Numbered from the stretch's first letter, positions 1 through 10,831 are shown. The stretch: 64,000 nucleotides of DNA from Toxorhynchites rutilus septentrionalis (GCF_029784135.1 NC_073746.1:107388161-107452160), one strand, 5' to 3'. The notes: a model not told the origin generated them from the sequence alone. Numbers and translations: made by a program.

Positions 1-18
1 GAGCAATTCCACGATCCA

Positions 19-664
19 AATGCTGCAAAGGTAGCTGCGGATCAGCAATTCGGTCGACTTCTGATAGCGACAAATTTCACGCAAAGTTCCCGGTCGATAG
101 CGATGTGGCTTCTTCGCCTATCCTGCGGCTGGTGCGTTTATCCGAGCTGCTTTCGTGTGCCTTACCACCGAAAGACTAACGAGCTGTCTGCGAAAGACTA
201 ACGAGCTCGAGTCCTCACGGTGCGAGAGTAGAGTAAGAAATGAACGAAAGTAAGGGAAGTGTCATTTTATAAAACATAAAAGTATCGAATGTAAACCCCA
301 CCCTCTTTATTATATAAGCTTACTGTACACTTACTTCGATGTTATTCGTTTCTCTCTCAGGGCTACGAATATAATAAGGGTGGGGTTTAGATTCTATACT
401 TTTATGGTTTATAAAATAACGTTTCCTTTGCTTTCGTTCATTTCTTACTCTACTCTCGCACCGTGATGACTCGAGCTCGTTAGTCTTTCGCAGACAGCAC
501 GTTAGTCTTTCGGTGGTAAGGCACACTAAAGCGGCTCGGATAAGCGCACCAGCCGTAGGATAGGTGAAGAAACCACATCGTTATCGACCGGAAACTTTGC
601 GTGAAATTCGTCGCTGTCAGAAGTCGACCGAATTGCTGATCCGCAAGCTACCTTTGCAGCATTG
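19..664. repeat. Large inverted repeat (hairpin), arms ~300 bp
   Basis: The left arm (about 19-315) reappears reverse-complemented in the right arm (about 360-664), with only a few mismatches and small indels over nearly 300 bp and a spacer of about 45 bp. The outer ends are AATGCTGCAAAGGTAG at 19 and its complement near 647-662. The right arm abuts the H3 relic directly, so the hairpin seems to sit inside former H3 sequence. No transposase or coding frame is seen in the arms. A transcript through it would fold into a long double-stranded RNA; whether it is transcribed is unknown. Confidence 0.85.
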
Positions 665-800
665 CGCTTCCAATGTTCCGCGGTTATGACGCTGCAGGAG
701 GCTTATTCGAAGATACCAATTTGTGTGCTATTCATGCAAAACGCCTCACATCATGCCCAAGTACATCCAGCTGGCCCATCGTATCCGTGGAGAGCGTGCT
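662..800 (+). pseudogene. Histone H3 C-terminal relic, copy 1
   Basis: The translation follows the end of histone H3 in pieces: LRFQ, a degraded SAVM-TLQEA, then [12 protein letters not shown] text, the AKR-T segment, a frameshifted copy of the [11 protein letters not shown] region, and RGERA at the end. About 30 bp covering the EAYLVGLF region are deleted, the frame shifts before the MPKD segment, and the stop codon is lost by a further deletion. The amino-terminal two thirds are missing; the large hairpin lies there instead. A histone stem-loop follows 25 bp later. It cannot make a histone. Its sister copy at 18381-18576 is better preserved. Confidence 0.85.
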
Positions 801-824
801 ATATTAGCTTAGCATATAATCAAC

Positions 825-840
825 GGCCCTTTTCAGGGCT
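825..840 (+). promoter_or_regulatory. Histone mRNA 3' stem-loop
   Basis: GGCCCTTTTCAGGGCT matches the replication-dependent histone stem-loop consensus (GGYYYUHHUHARRRCC) except for the last base, which still allows a G-U pair. It lies 25 bp after the H3 relic, the expected position. A purine-rich CTGAAAGGAGC about 45 bp downstream looks like a histone downstream element (U7 pairing site). In living genes this replaces the poly(A) tail; here it follows a dead gene. Confidence 0.85.
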
Positions 841-898
841 CCAAATTTAATGGATTAGAGTTCAGAAAAGTTTTTTACAGTCCGAACTGAAAGGAGCA

Positions 899-1580
899 TT
901 TTTTTTCCAAAATATATATTTTTATCAAGGCTCATATGGCGTTAGCCTCACGGGGCCGGGAGTTCAATACTTTGACAATTTTTCTTATTATCTATGTTAG
1001 TAATATGTAACCGATTACTCGCGGTTGGCTCGAGGTTAGTATTACAAGTGTTTTCGTAATTCGGATGTTGCTGTCTCCAATGCTCAGTACGTGTGCCCGA
1101 CACGGGATACTTCCTATTGGGTAGCTGACCCTTAATCAGCAACGCCCCCCTAGTCTGTACCTCATATCTAGCGTGATGCGTCTTTCTCGACTCGAGGAAT
1201 CCAGGATAGAATGGTCACTAACCGGCGCAATCATCAGTTCATGTAGAGTTGTCATGAGCGGTACAACCTTTGGCTCTTGTTGAATGATCAGTGGACTGCA
1301 CAATTTTTGGTCCGTGTATCTGTAAAGAGTGTGTGTATGTATTGCCGCGACTAAGTAAAAGTTTATAGATCGGATAAGAGGGATATGAAACGGGGAAACA
1401 ACGAAGAAAACATCATTAATCGTTGACATCGGCGTTTCTGAGGAACAGGTATAGATGAAACAGAAGATCAGGATCACGGCTACCTAAGATATCCCGGACG
1501 GGGATCTCCGATTGTCTGCCTTGTGCTCTCAGTGCTCTAGAGAGCTGAGAGCGAGCAGTATGGAACCGGATACATTTATT
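899..1580 (-). mobile_element. Retroelement-like insertion 'X', copy 1
   Basis: The block starts with a T run (a poly(A) tail read on the minus strand) and ends about 1580. It is an insertion because the sister locus runs uninterrupted through the same point at 18689-18712 (GAAAGGAGCATTTAGCG). A second copy at 19036-19484 shares the first ~460 bp and then stops, which fits 5' truncation of a reverse-transcribed element. A minus-strand frame is conserved between the copies (around 1140-1340) but I do not recognise it; it may be non-coding 3' sequence. Family unknown. Confidence 0.65.
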
Positions 1581-1650
1581 AGCGCATTTTAGCATTTTTA
1601 GCATTTAGCATTTAGCATTTAGCATTTAGCATTTAGCATAGAGCATTTAG
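1581..1650. repeat. Minisatellite (ATTTAGC)n
   Basis: About nine tandem copies of the heptamer AGCATTT lie exactly at the non-poly(A) end of insertion X. The same AGCATTT is the host sequence at the insertion point, present once at the empty site (18694-18701), so the array seems to have grown out of the target site. Confidence 0.85.
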
Positions 1651-2690
1651 CGAAAATCGTGGTTTCGATAATAATTCGATACCGATAGGTGCCATGGATA
1701 TGGATTTCATAATGAAGAATATGAAATACATGACATAATGTAGTGAATATATCCGAAGAAATCACTTTGGTGTAACTGCATTATAAAATTATTTGTGTAC
1801 GAATGCCGCAATCGATAGTCGACTCTAATTTGCGCTGGGTAATTTCCTCGGAGAACTCGATTCCTCCTTTGAGCATTAATAATCTCTTTCTGGCAAAACA
1901 AAGTGGTATGAATCACATTATTTGAATGATAGAATGAAGAAGTTTTCTGCCAATTTCCTTCAACTTCCAAACATATCTTTCTCCCGTTTGTCGTTTTCGC
2001 GTTCGCTAATCCTTTCTCACAACACCCATTTCTCGTTTGAGAAATTGTTGAGTAAACATTGCTTGCCAGTGCGCGTAGAGCGGGAATTCTTAAAGATTCA
2101 TTGCACCTCTAATAAATTGCCGAAAGACGTGGTCTTACGTTGATCGCACTTGATTGAAAAAATCCAAAACGAAATGTATTTGGTCGCAGCATTATATGAG
2201 TAGAAAGTAAATAATCGCTCGAAAATGACTTGATTTTCGCGATGTGAAACATTTTCCGTTTTTCATGTTATGCATCCAATATTGGATACGAAAATTTTCC
2301 ACTGATGAGGAAAAAAATATTCAGAAGCATTCCTGTTAATTGCGATTGATTGAAAAATCACAAAGCCAAATGTATTTGGTTGCAGTGTTATATGGATAGA
2401 AAACATTAAAATAAACTCGTTCGCATGAATGTATTTTTCAATTCCCAGGGGAACTGGCAGATTATTTTTCAGCAACGATGATAGCAACGAGAGTTCCGCG
2501 CGTGTATGTGTGTGTGGTGGCTGCTCCGATGTTTCAAGCAGAACCGTGGCATCACTCTCCTCCAGATGGATTCCCTTCTGGCCTTGCATGCACAAACAGG
2601 CTCTTGGTGACACCGTTCATCAGCGCTTTCATGATAAACGAAATTAGCTTCACAACAACAGCGACAACATGCTCCAATCGCTGTTCAATC
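1651..2690. other. Spacer shared with second H3 locus; no gene seen
   Basis: 1651-1900 is paralogous to 18712-18890 plus 19755-19850 (shared GATAATTCGATACCGAT, AATCGAT and GAGCATTAATAAT blocks). A 65-bp segment at about 2150-2213 is repeated at 2347-2413 with ~80% identity. The frames at 2263-2804 match no family I know and overlap the inverted promoter-like repeat. I see no gene. Confidence 0.55.
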
Positions 2691-2980
2691 ATAACTGAGT
2701 GGGTTTACGAGCGGCGCTCGCTTATATACCGATTGGTGATTCCAATAGCCTGTTTTGAAAGCAATTTTAAGACTATTGAAACAAGTTTTTGGATGAAAAA
2801 GTAACAAGTATATGACGCGTAGACATTTTGTCTTTCGAATGAAGTGTTTATCATACCATTTCGTTCAGTTGTTTAAGAGCTATTAACGCTCAAAATCTCG
2901 GTCTCCAGCGTAACGCTTTCGTTTTGAAACTTTGATTTTACACCCCGGTATAGAAATGAAAGACGTAGTCCTACGTCAAA
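2691..2980 (-). repeat. Promoter-like repeat, inverted copy of 17950-18235
   Basis: Read on the minus strand, this segment matches 17950-18235. It starts with the palindrome at 2962-2977, runs through a block around 2815-2860 (…CATTTTGTCTTTC… on the plus strand) and ends in a TATATAA box (2722-2729) followed 30 bp later by the initiator TCAGTT (complement of 2693-2698). The spacing is that of an arthropod RNA polymerase II core promoter. No histone reading frame is left downstream on the minus strand, so it is probably a relic or a dispersed copy. Confidence 0.6.
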
Positions 2981-3257
2981 AACAAATACAATCAATGATT
3001 ACTAATTGGTTGATTAGATCGAAAGTTATGAGTTTTTTTAAAACATTTTTGAATAAAAAATGAAAAATTGATTTTTCGAACCACCCTAAAATGGAAACAT
3101 TAAAATTAATGAAAAATAAACAAATACAAGTCTAATATTTTGCGATAAGGAATAGAACTACCACTTCTCTCGGAAATTTTTTAACCAATGTATTGGTTTG
3201 GCATAGAGAGGCTCTACATACAGTTTCAAAAAAAAAATTTTGACGTAGAACTACGTC
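2962..3257. repeat. MITE-like unit bounded by GACGTAG-NN-CTACGTC palindromes
   Basis: The segment begins with GACGTAGTCCTACGTC (2962-2977) and ends with GACGTAGAACTACGTC (3242-3257). The flanks are inverted too (AATGAAA outside the left copy, TTTCATT outside the right copy). There is no coding frame. The interior (about 3050-3200, around CACCCTAAAATGGAAA) recurs diverged at 55760-56000, so it is a dispersed repeat. The class is unknown. Confidence 0.6.
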
Positions 3258-3930
3258 TTTCATTAAGGGTCACGTTTTTATGAAATAAAGTTGACGTTAA
3301 TAACTATTTTTGTCGCGAACGGATTTAGACGATTTACATACCAAACGAATCGGAAATTCGCTAAGATCTGTTTTTTATGCTATATATTACAATCCCTTGA
3401 TGTGTAAACGATTTAAATTAATGAAAACTAGAAGCATTTCCATTTTCCCATACATTTGTTTTGCTCATTTGTAAGCTTCCCTACCCATGTCGTCAATAAC
3501 GAGCAACTTATCGGAGATCAACGAAGAGGAATGATTTAAAGTCTCCGTGAACAAAGAAAATAAGAAAAAGAAGAACGAAGGGCAATATTTGCCTAGAGTA
3601 TAAATATTGGATCTCGCTGAGGAAAACTTTCATTATCGTTCCAGATACGAAGCAATGCACATCGCTTGTTATTCTCTGTTTTGCGTCATCACATGTCTTC
3701 GATTCGGATTGAGCTGTGGACGCGACCAAATTAGTTACTCGTTTAAGTCTCTGGCACTCCATTCGTTACATCAAACTGACGCCATTTTAGTAATGTACTG
3801 ACCTAAACAATTGTGTGGGGAATCATCAAACTAGCCTATCATCGGCTCACAAAAAAATAATTGTTTAGAAATTCCGAGTGTCATTTGGTTTCGCATGACA
3901 GTAGCAAAACTATATCCACCAAGGTTGATA
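3242..3930 (+). repeat. Dispersed repeat R2, copy 1
   Basis: It matches the reverse complement of 48825-49746 over most of its length: the palindrome and TTAAGGGTCA/TGACACCCTTAA boundary, the AAATCGTTTGGTATG-type block, a GCCTAGAGTATAAA TATA-like motif (3591-3604), the GCGACCAAATTA block and the CATGACAG/TCATGCGAAACC end. There is no transposase. It ends 25 bp before the DD37E element. The class is unknown. Confidence 0.6.
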
Positions 3931-3955
3931 GCTAAGCTAATTAAGACCGGAAATA

Positions 3956-5250
3956 AAGGGTGTGTCACATCAAATTGCATCACGGAAAAAACGCTGTAGA
4001 AATTTATTTTAAGGAATTATATCTTCAGCTTTCGCTTATAATCAGATAAGAGTGTATAGATCACGTTGGCCATGCTTCACTGTCAATTTTTCGTAAATTT
4101 GGAAAAATGTCGTCGAACGAAAAAGAGCGTCGTGAATTAATCCTGTGCACTCATTTCGAGAATCCGGAGTTGTTACATCGGAACATCGGTAAGATGCTGG
4201 GAATCGTCCAATCCACGGTCAGCAGAGTACTACGATACTTCGAGAACCTAACCATCGACCGGAAGTTGAAGAACGGCAAAAATGGATGCTCCGTCAGTGA
4301 AAAAGATCACAAACGCGTAGTTAAGCAGTTTAGACGTGATCCGAGAAGTTCGGTCCGGGATGTCGCCAATAAGCTGAATTTGTCAAGTTCATTCGTCCAG
4401 CGGACCAAGCAGCGGGAGGGCCTGCGTACATACAAGGTTCAGAAGGCTCCTAACCGCGACGAAAGGCAAAACATGGTGGAGAAGACGCGAGCCCGGAAGC
4501 TGTACACCGAAATGCTGACGAAGCCGCATTGCCTGGTAATGGACGACGAAACCTACGTCAAAGCGGACTTTCGTCAGCTGCCGGGCCTGTTGTTCTTCTC
4601 CGCAGAAGACAAATTCAGCGTTCCGGAGGAGATTCGCAAGCAGAAACTATCCAAGTTTGCCAAAAAGTACATGGTGTGGCAAGCGATCTGCTCTTGCGGA
4701 AAGCGGAGCGCCCCCTTCGTGATGACCGGCACGGTAAACGGGCAGGTTTACCTTAAGGAGTGCCTACAGAAGCGCTTACTACCACTATTGAAGCAGCACG
4801 AGGGCCCGACCATCTTCTGGCCGGATCTCGCTTCGTGCCACTATTCAAAGGACGTGTTGGAGTGGTACGAAGCCAACGGGGTCACCTTCGTGCCAAAGGA
4901 AATAAACCCGCCCAACGCGCCGGAGCTTCGCTCAATAGAGAAATATTGGGCGATTATGAAGCAGGCCCTCCGGAAGAACCCAAAAGTTGTCAAATCGGAG
5001 GCGGACTTCAAGAGAAAATGGATTTCTGTTAAAAAAAAAACTACAACCTGACGTTGTACAGAACCTTATGGACGGGGTAAAGAGGAAGGTGCGAGCATAC
5101 GGGCTTGGGCTCGAAGTATGAATAAAAAGAAAATGCCAAAAGTTGTTTAATAGTTTTTATTTTACTGTCTAAAATTTTCAAAAGGATCGGTCTACTGGGC
5201 GAATTTCTACAGCGTTTTTTCCGTGATGCAATTTGATGTGACATACCCTT
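3956..5250 (+). mobile_element. ITmD37E-type mariner (DD37E), copy 1
   Basis: This is a complete 1295-bp cut-and-paste element. The left end AAGGGTGTGTCACATCAAAT is mirrored at the right end, with imperfect inverted repeats of about 50 bp that include CACGGAAAAAACGCTGTAGAAATT. It is flanked by TA (3954-3955 and 5251-5252), the usual Tc1/mariner target duplication. The single transposase frame carries the DD37E signature. A shorter sister lies at 44053-45250 in the opposite orientation. Confidence 0.95.
4107..5121 (+). pseudogene. DD37E mariner transposase, frameshifted near its end
   Basis: The enzyme would bind the element's inverted repeats and catalyse excision and reinsertion at TA. ATG at 4107 opens a frame of 314 codons. 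A helix-turn-helix region lies at residues ~10-110. The catalytic aspartate is in VMDDETYVKAD, the second in WPDLASCHY, and the glutamate in RSIEKYW; I count 37 residues between the last two, the DD37E spacing. The open frame ends at 5051 because of an A run near 5033-5043. In the other frame the text continues QPDVVQNLMDGVKRK to a stop at 5119-5121, the ending the sister copy encodes in phase. A one-base slip is therefore the visible lesion. A codon is also missing after SRVL compared with the sister. Confidence 0.9.
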
Positions 5251-5252
5251 TA

Positions 5253-5635
5253 GTAGGGTCTTGACACAAAACTTTCAACGCGTTTCTCTCGAAACTAGCA
5301 TTTTCAAGATATCTCAAGTTCTACTGAACCGATTTATTCCAATTTTGATGTAAATGAATCTTGCCGACGTTTTTTTTTTTCGAAAAAAAACGACTTGTTT
5401 GAGGTTCGTACCATAGTGGTATCATTACTGATTCCTCACTCGCTTCACCACTCTGAAATTATGATAATTTTGGTCATTTCTTTTGCTTAGTTCTTGTTGT
5501 ATTGTTAAAAATAAAGAAAAAATAATGAAATAATGTATAGTAAAAAATTAATAAAACCGTAGCTACATAAATATCAATTCATCAGTCGTTTTTTTCTTTC
5601 GTTTGATTCATTTAGCTGAATACGATAAGAAGCAA
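5253..5635. other. AT-rich spacer, no gene
   Basis: It contains a weakly conserved block (about 5270-5430, around AAGTTCTACTGAACC) that recurs at 52190-52330 (AAGTTCTACTGAACC followed by ATTATTG). There is no reading frame of note. It ends at the 5' truncation point of the retrotransposon. Confidence 0.5.
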
Positions 5636-6945
5636 TAATCTTACAGAGCATTATCGATGTTGTCTTCTTCGAAGTTAAGAGCTATATCTCACCAGTACAA
5701 CATGGTTTTATGCCAGGACGCTCGGTAAGCACCAATCTTCTCGAGTTCTCATCATTCTGTGTCAACCGCCTAGAAGAACGTGCTCAGGTTGATGTTATTT
5801 ATACCGACATAAAAGCCGCTTTCGACCGAATTGACCACCGCATCCTGCTGAGAAAGCTATCCCGGCTTGGTGCTTCTGATGGATTCATCAACTGGATGAG
5901 GTCATATCTTTCTGGAAGAACGCTCCGTGTTAAGCTCCAATATCACATTTCGTCTCCGTTTGCTGTTTGTTCGGGAGTTCCACAAGGCAGTAATCTAGGG
6001 CCACTGCTGTTCGCGATATTCTACAATGATGTGTCCCTTATTTTAGCATCCGGCTGTGTGTCTATCTATGCAGACGACTTGAAGATTTATTTGGCTATCA
6101 GAACCCTTGAGGATTGCCGTCGACTACAGAGCTTGCTTGACCAGTTCGTCAGTTGGTGCCAATTGAATAAACTTACCATAAGCATCGCCAAGTGTGTGAT
6201 CATGAGCTTTCACCGAAAAAAACAGCCAATTATATTCAACTACACGATCGACGATTTGATTTTAGAGAGAGTCAATCAGGTTAACGACTTGGGCGTTGTT
6301 CTCGATCATAAGCTAACTTTCGACGCACACCGATCTGCATTGATCACTAAGGCTAATCGTCAGCTTGGATTCATATCGCGAATCTCTAGGGACTTCACTG
6401 ATCCCTATTGCCTAAAATCGCTGTACTGTTCTCTTGTTCGGCCGATTCTCGAGACTGCATCGGTAGTATGGATCCCTTACCAGCATATGTGGAGGCATTT
6501 GCCTTGGCGTGATCACCGGAACCTACCGCCATATGTAGCCAGATGTCGCTTGCTGAATCTGGATGCACTTGAGAGACGAAGGCGTATTCAACAAGCTACT
6601 TTCATTGTCAAGCTTCTTTGTGGTGAAATTGATGCGCCTCACCTGCTCGAGATGGTAAACTTTCGTGCTCCCAGCAGAATTCTACGATCCTCGTATTTGC
6701 TGCAACCGCTTCCACATCGATCATCGTTTGGACAACATGAGCCGATCTCGGGAATGATCCGTACGTTCTCGTCAGTAGAGCAGTTTTTTGTTTTTGGAGA
6801 ACCATCACTACGCTTCAAAAACAGAATTGTGAAATCCGATGCGTTCAATGGTGTGTTTTAATGTTTTAGTTTTAAGTTTAAATTCATTAAGACTATGTCA
6901 GATGAGTTTTTTATCCAAACAACAACAAACAACAACAATTTCCAA
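5636..6945 (+). mobile_element. 5'-truncated non-LTR retrotransposon (Jockey/CR1-like)
   Basis: Only the reverse-transcriptase half and the 3' end of a LINE remain. It starts abruptly inside the RT domain and ends in a short 3' UTR with an AAC-rich tail (about 6916-6940). The missing endonuclease and ORF1 are the usual result of incomplete target-primed reverse transcription. It resembles the element at 12780-17703 in its post-RT region (NDLGVVLDHKL against RDLGVIMDSKL), so both belong to the same clade. Confidence 0.85.
5641..6861 (+). pseudogene. Reverse transcriptase C-terminal part of non-LTR element
   Basis: The frame is open from about 5641 (KSYISPVQHGFMPG) to the stop at 6861; the first internal ATG is at 5710. 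RT landmarks in order are TDIKAAFDRIDH (first catalytic Asp), SGVPQGSNLGPLLF and IYADDLKIY (YADD box at 6067-6078), then a thumb/C-terminal region with KSLYCSLVRPILE and a LERRRRIQ segment. The open frame suggests a fairly recent insertion. Without its endonuclease half it cannot mobilise itself. Confidence 0.88.
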
Positions 6946-8908
6946 ACTTTATTTAAAATAACTAGCTTACATTGGCGATATTATACTTGTCTGAAATTTT
7001 TATGTCGCCAGATGATGCAGATTGGATATTTTATTACCGTGGGTAATGCCTTGGAAAATTTGTGTGGATTCTGGAGTGACCTGATCCCTACGGGTGCTGA
7101 TTATTTTTAAGGAAGGGAAAGCAGAATGAACTAGTAGATTAGGGGAAGTGTAGATGGCTAAATAAATCCATTAGTACTAAGATATTGCGAAATGGTCTGC
7201 GTACGGGTACCCTTTTGAATCTCTCAATTGGCAACCAGTTTTGCTTTTTATTGAAAATTTTTGAACATTTTAACATTGCGGATAGGGGAACTAGCTCTTT
7301 CGTACCGCTCGTGAACGGTTTGCCCATCTCCTCCATGAAGGCTAAAGCCCGAAGAGTATGCATACATGTTGTTTGTTACTCTTCCCTCACAACGCAAGCA
7401 GCGAGTAAAATATAAAAAAAACATACCTAAATACTTTGTTCGCTAAATTATTTACTTGTTGTACTATCTCCACTATTAGTGCTATAATAGTAAAAGATGA
7501 ATAAATTTCTTCTATCTAATGGAATATAATATACCATATATAGCAATAACGGTTTTGCGGTTTTGAAATTTTATTTTATGATGATAATGTTATTGATATA
7601 GAGACTTCCAACTTCCTCAGTTCAACTTTTGACCTTGACTCTATCACAGGTGGATCGTGAATGAGCGAAACAAAAAACACATGCTTTGTATTTTCGATAA
7701 GGTTACGAAAGGAAAGTTCAAACTCGTTTACTGCTGCTCACGTTGTTCCTATTTATGTTGCTGCTGTTAATCGCTTCGCTGGGCAGCTATTTTCATACAC
7801 ACTGGCTGGAATCACACAGAGGCGGGGCATGTGATGCAATGTTTCGTTCTACTGCTTGCTTTTTTGATTCTTCCATTTTCCTATCTATCGAGTAACACGT
7901 TAGGTACGGTAACAGCATTAAGGAAAATTGTTGTCTGCGCGCTAGCTGATGCAGGAGTGTGATTTGAAATCGCGAATCATTTATTTATACCCAATAATTC
8001 GAAAGTGACCGGAAAATGAATTGCAATATTTATTTTCCACACAGTCCATAAAACGAACGTTGTATTTACATTCGTTACTCGCTGTTGACGGTAGAGGTAT
8101 GTAAGCACACACACACACACTGCGTGTCATAACTATAGAACCACTCATTTTTTCTGAATTTCAAGAGATATTCCTCAGCCCTATGTTTTTACCTTGTATT
8201 TCAACTATTTAGCTAAACAATAGTCTATAACGGATGCATTAAAAAATGGACAAATTCGGATGGCGATGAAAAAAACTACGAAAAATAATTCAATGGATCG
8301 ATTTTTTGCTACATTTATAAAAACTTCTAAACAATTTTTTCCACGCCCTGCCGGGCAGACTTACGGTTTTCGACCGGGACCTTAGCCATGATCGATGAGA
8401 AGATATTTGTCAGCATGTTCTTCAGATCTTTCGTGCCCTTGACAATCAGCTGCTTCCCTGTTTGACCACACTAGTATTGGAATAGATTCTCCGTTTGTTG
8501 TTCGCCCAGCAATGTTATGTCGGTCGCAGCTGGGAGATTTTGGGAGGTTTTGTGGACTTCGGTACAACGTCTATCTTCAGCCGTTCCATCTTCTCCAGTG
8601 AAGAAAATTAGAAACTTTTAGCTATTACTTCAATCGAATTCATATTGTTTAAAATTCTTCGAATATTATACATCGGAATTTTAATTTCAGAATTATTTTT
8701 CACTCGAATGTTCTGGATGCCTTGAAAAAGGACTAATATGTAAATGTTTTTTGTCGAATTAGCCAACGAACTTCATGCTTCATTCTTACCCTTGCAAGAA
8801 CACTACACAAGCTGACCATAAATCGCTTTTTCTTTCGTTTTTGTAAATGCGCTTTGCACAGAATCTGCATCGCGTAAGTTCTTCTTAATTAAGAAGGTAA
8901 TGAATTTA
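6946..8908. other. Unassigned AT-rich sequence
   Basis: No recognisable gene or element was found on either strand. The short frames (6895-7110, 7139-7415, 8382-8567) resemble nothing I know. There is a short (CA)n run near 8107-8120. This could be intron, intergenic sequence or decayed repeats. Confidence 0.5.
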
Positions 8909-9693
8909 CAAGGGCAGTCCGATAAGTACTTAGCCTACGAAAAAAACAAAAAAAATTGAAAAGTGGCGATTTAATTCTCAACAAAGTCTCCTTTTAGCTC
9001 GATACACTTGACCCAGCGATGCTCCGACTTCTTTAATCCATCTGAAAAATACGTTTTCTTGAGCTCTGCAAAGTAGACATCCGTGGTGGCCATGACCTCC
9101 TCATTCGATTCAAATTTCTGCGCGGCGAGTGATTTTTTCAAGTTTGGAAACAAAAATAAAAGTCGCGCTGGGCCAAATCTGGAGAATACAGTGGATGGGA
9201 CAGCAGTTCGTAGTGCAATTCGACCAATCGGTTAGCGTCCCACACTATCATGTCGGGGGTTCGGGTTCGATTCCCGTTCTGGTCGGGGGATTTTTCGTCA
9301 AAGAAAATTCTACCGACTTGCATTGTGGTCAACGCGTATTCTAGAGCTTGCCACTCCAGAGTACATTGAAGGCGTGCTATTCGGCATAGAAATCTCAACC
9401 TAATACTACTAATAAAAATGACGCAAGTAGTGCTACGTTGAGAAGGCAAAAGTTCCACTGGAACGTTAGTATCCAAGAAGAAGAAGTAGACGGCGGAATT
9501 ATCATTTTTTTCCATTTTTCTTAAATCCGCGGACACGCCCGATTCCACACACGGTCAAAACAAAACTACGAGTCCGAATCAGCTGAAATTTTGAAAGTAG
9601 CCGTTTAGGAGAAAGTACTACACCATAAGTAATCTCTCTTGCGATACTGACACCATCGGGCGATGAGGCTAAGTACTAATCGGACCGCCCTCG
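8909..9693 (-). mobile_element. Internally deleted mariner remnant
   Basis: The inverted ends (AGGGCAGTCCGATAAGTACT at 8911 and its near complement ending 9692) are flanked by TA (8907-8908, 9694-9695). On the minus strand the last part of a mariner transposase can be read in two frames: HPLYSPDLAQRDFY (carrying the third catalytic Asp), then FPNLKKSLAAQKFESNEEV and the terminal KCIELKGDFVEN. Most of the N-terminal half is gone and a SINE is inserted just upstream of the HP-YSPDLA motif. Confidence 0.85.
9227..9490 (+). mobile_element. tRNA-derived SINE (Feilai-like)
   Basis: A tRNA-like head (GGTTAGCGTCCCA, A-box region) is followed by GGTTCGATTCC (9264-9274), a good RNA polymerase III B box. 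Then comes a ~200-bp unrelated body and a tail of AAGAAG repeats (9475-9490). Length and structure fit tRNA-related SINEs such as Feilai of Aedes; the family name is inference. It interrupts the mariner remnant in the opposite orientation. It is not a functional tRNA gene: no acceptor stem pairing or anticodon arm is evident. Confidence 0.72.
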
Positions 9694-10828
9694 TATACCG
9701 TGGCATTTTTTTCGTTGTGTTGCCGGCACACACTTTGATTACATATATTTCTTCCGCCATCATTATCTACCTGTGACAATGCATAAAATCAACAATACTT
9801 ACGTACAGTGTTTTTGGCGATTGAACGTATCACTGAATAACTCATTAGTTTGTTCAAATATGAGCTTGCCAAAATCATTTCCCCAGTGGCATTCGTTCGT
9901 TGTTACATGCTACGAATCATGACACAAACGAGAACGAGAGATATATGCTTCGGTTAGCACTTCATGATACACAAGTACGCGAACCAAAATGTCATGATCG
10001 TTCTCGATGCTGTAAGTTTATATTCCTCTTTGCCTCTTATTCGCCGAACATATCGAAGCCTTCATACTCTCATTTTGTTCAAATATCTTAATCATCCACC
10101 CATGTTCGGTTATAAATTCGGTAGCATGACACATTGTGGTTTATATGTGGATACTGACAGATTTACTCACACTGCTTACGTGTGATTCAATCATACACAA
10201 ACACAATCCACCTAACGGTATAAAAAACGAAGCAGTTCGTCTTTTCGTCGAGTCTAATTGGAGAATAAAATTGGAGAACAAACATTTTTAAAAATTTGTA
10301 AAAATACACTGAGGAATGATATTTTCCATTCATCAAACATTCACCTCTGAGACTTCGAGTCGGGCTGGTGCAAAGGAGAAGTTTAGTTTGCAATATTTTA
10401 CTTCTCCCCAATTTCGAAAATCTTACTGTTCGTCAAATTTCATATATCTATATTTTCATATTTTTATGTTACATATTTTGTTCATTGTCAACAATATGTG
10501 TTCCAAATAAAACAGAATAGGATAGTATCAAAAATGATATTGTTGTTGTTGTTCAATAGTATAACTTCACATAGATCACCACAACTTAGTTAACCTCGTT
10601 CAAAATCGACAATGCGCTAATCCGCATCTCCGCTGGCGTCTCGAACTACTCCCACGCATATCTCCAAATGGCTATGTAAAAACTGTAATTGCACTCAACA
10701 ATAAACCCAACTCCGATTCCGCAGTGGGAATCAAATTTCTGTCACATCTTACAGTGACATCAGCATCCCTTTGTTCGTTCTTAACCATCGCTGAGGCAAG
10801 AGTCACGTGATTTGGAGCGCTAGGGAAC

Positions 10829-10831
10829 AAA

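Noticed and set aside
2263..2804. Possible histone coding sequence downstream of the inverted promoter
   Set aside because: I compared the minus-strand frames with the ends of H1, H2A, H2B, H3 and H4 from memory of the families and saw no match.
9227..9300. A possible tRNA gene (A and B boxes)
   Set aside because: No anticodon arm or acceptor stem; continues into a SINE body and AAG tail.
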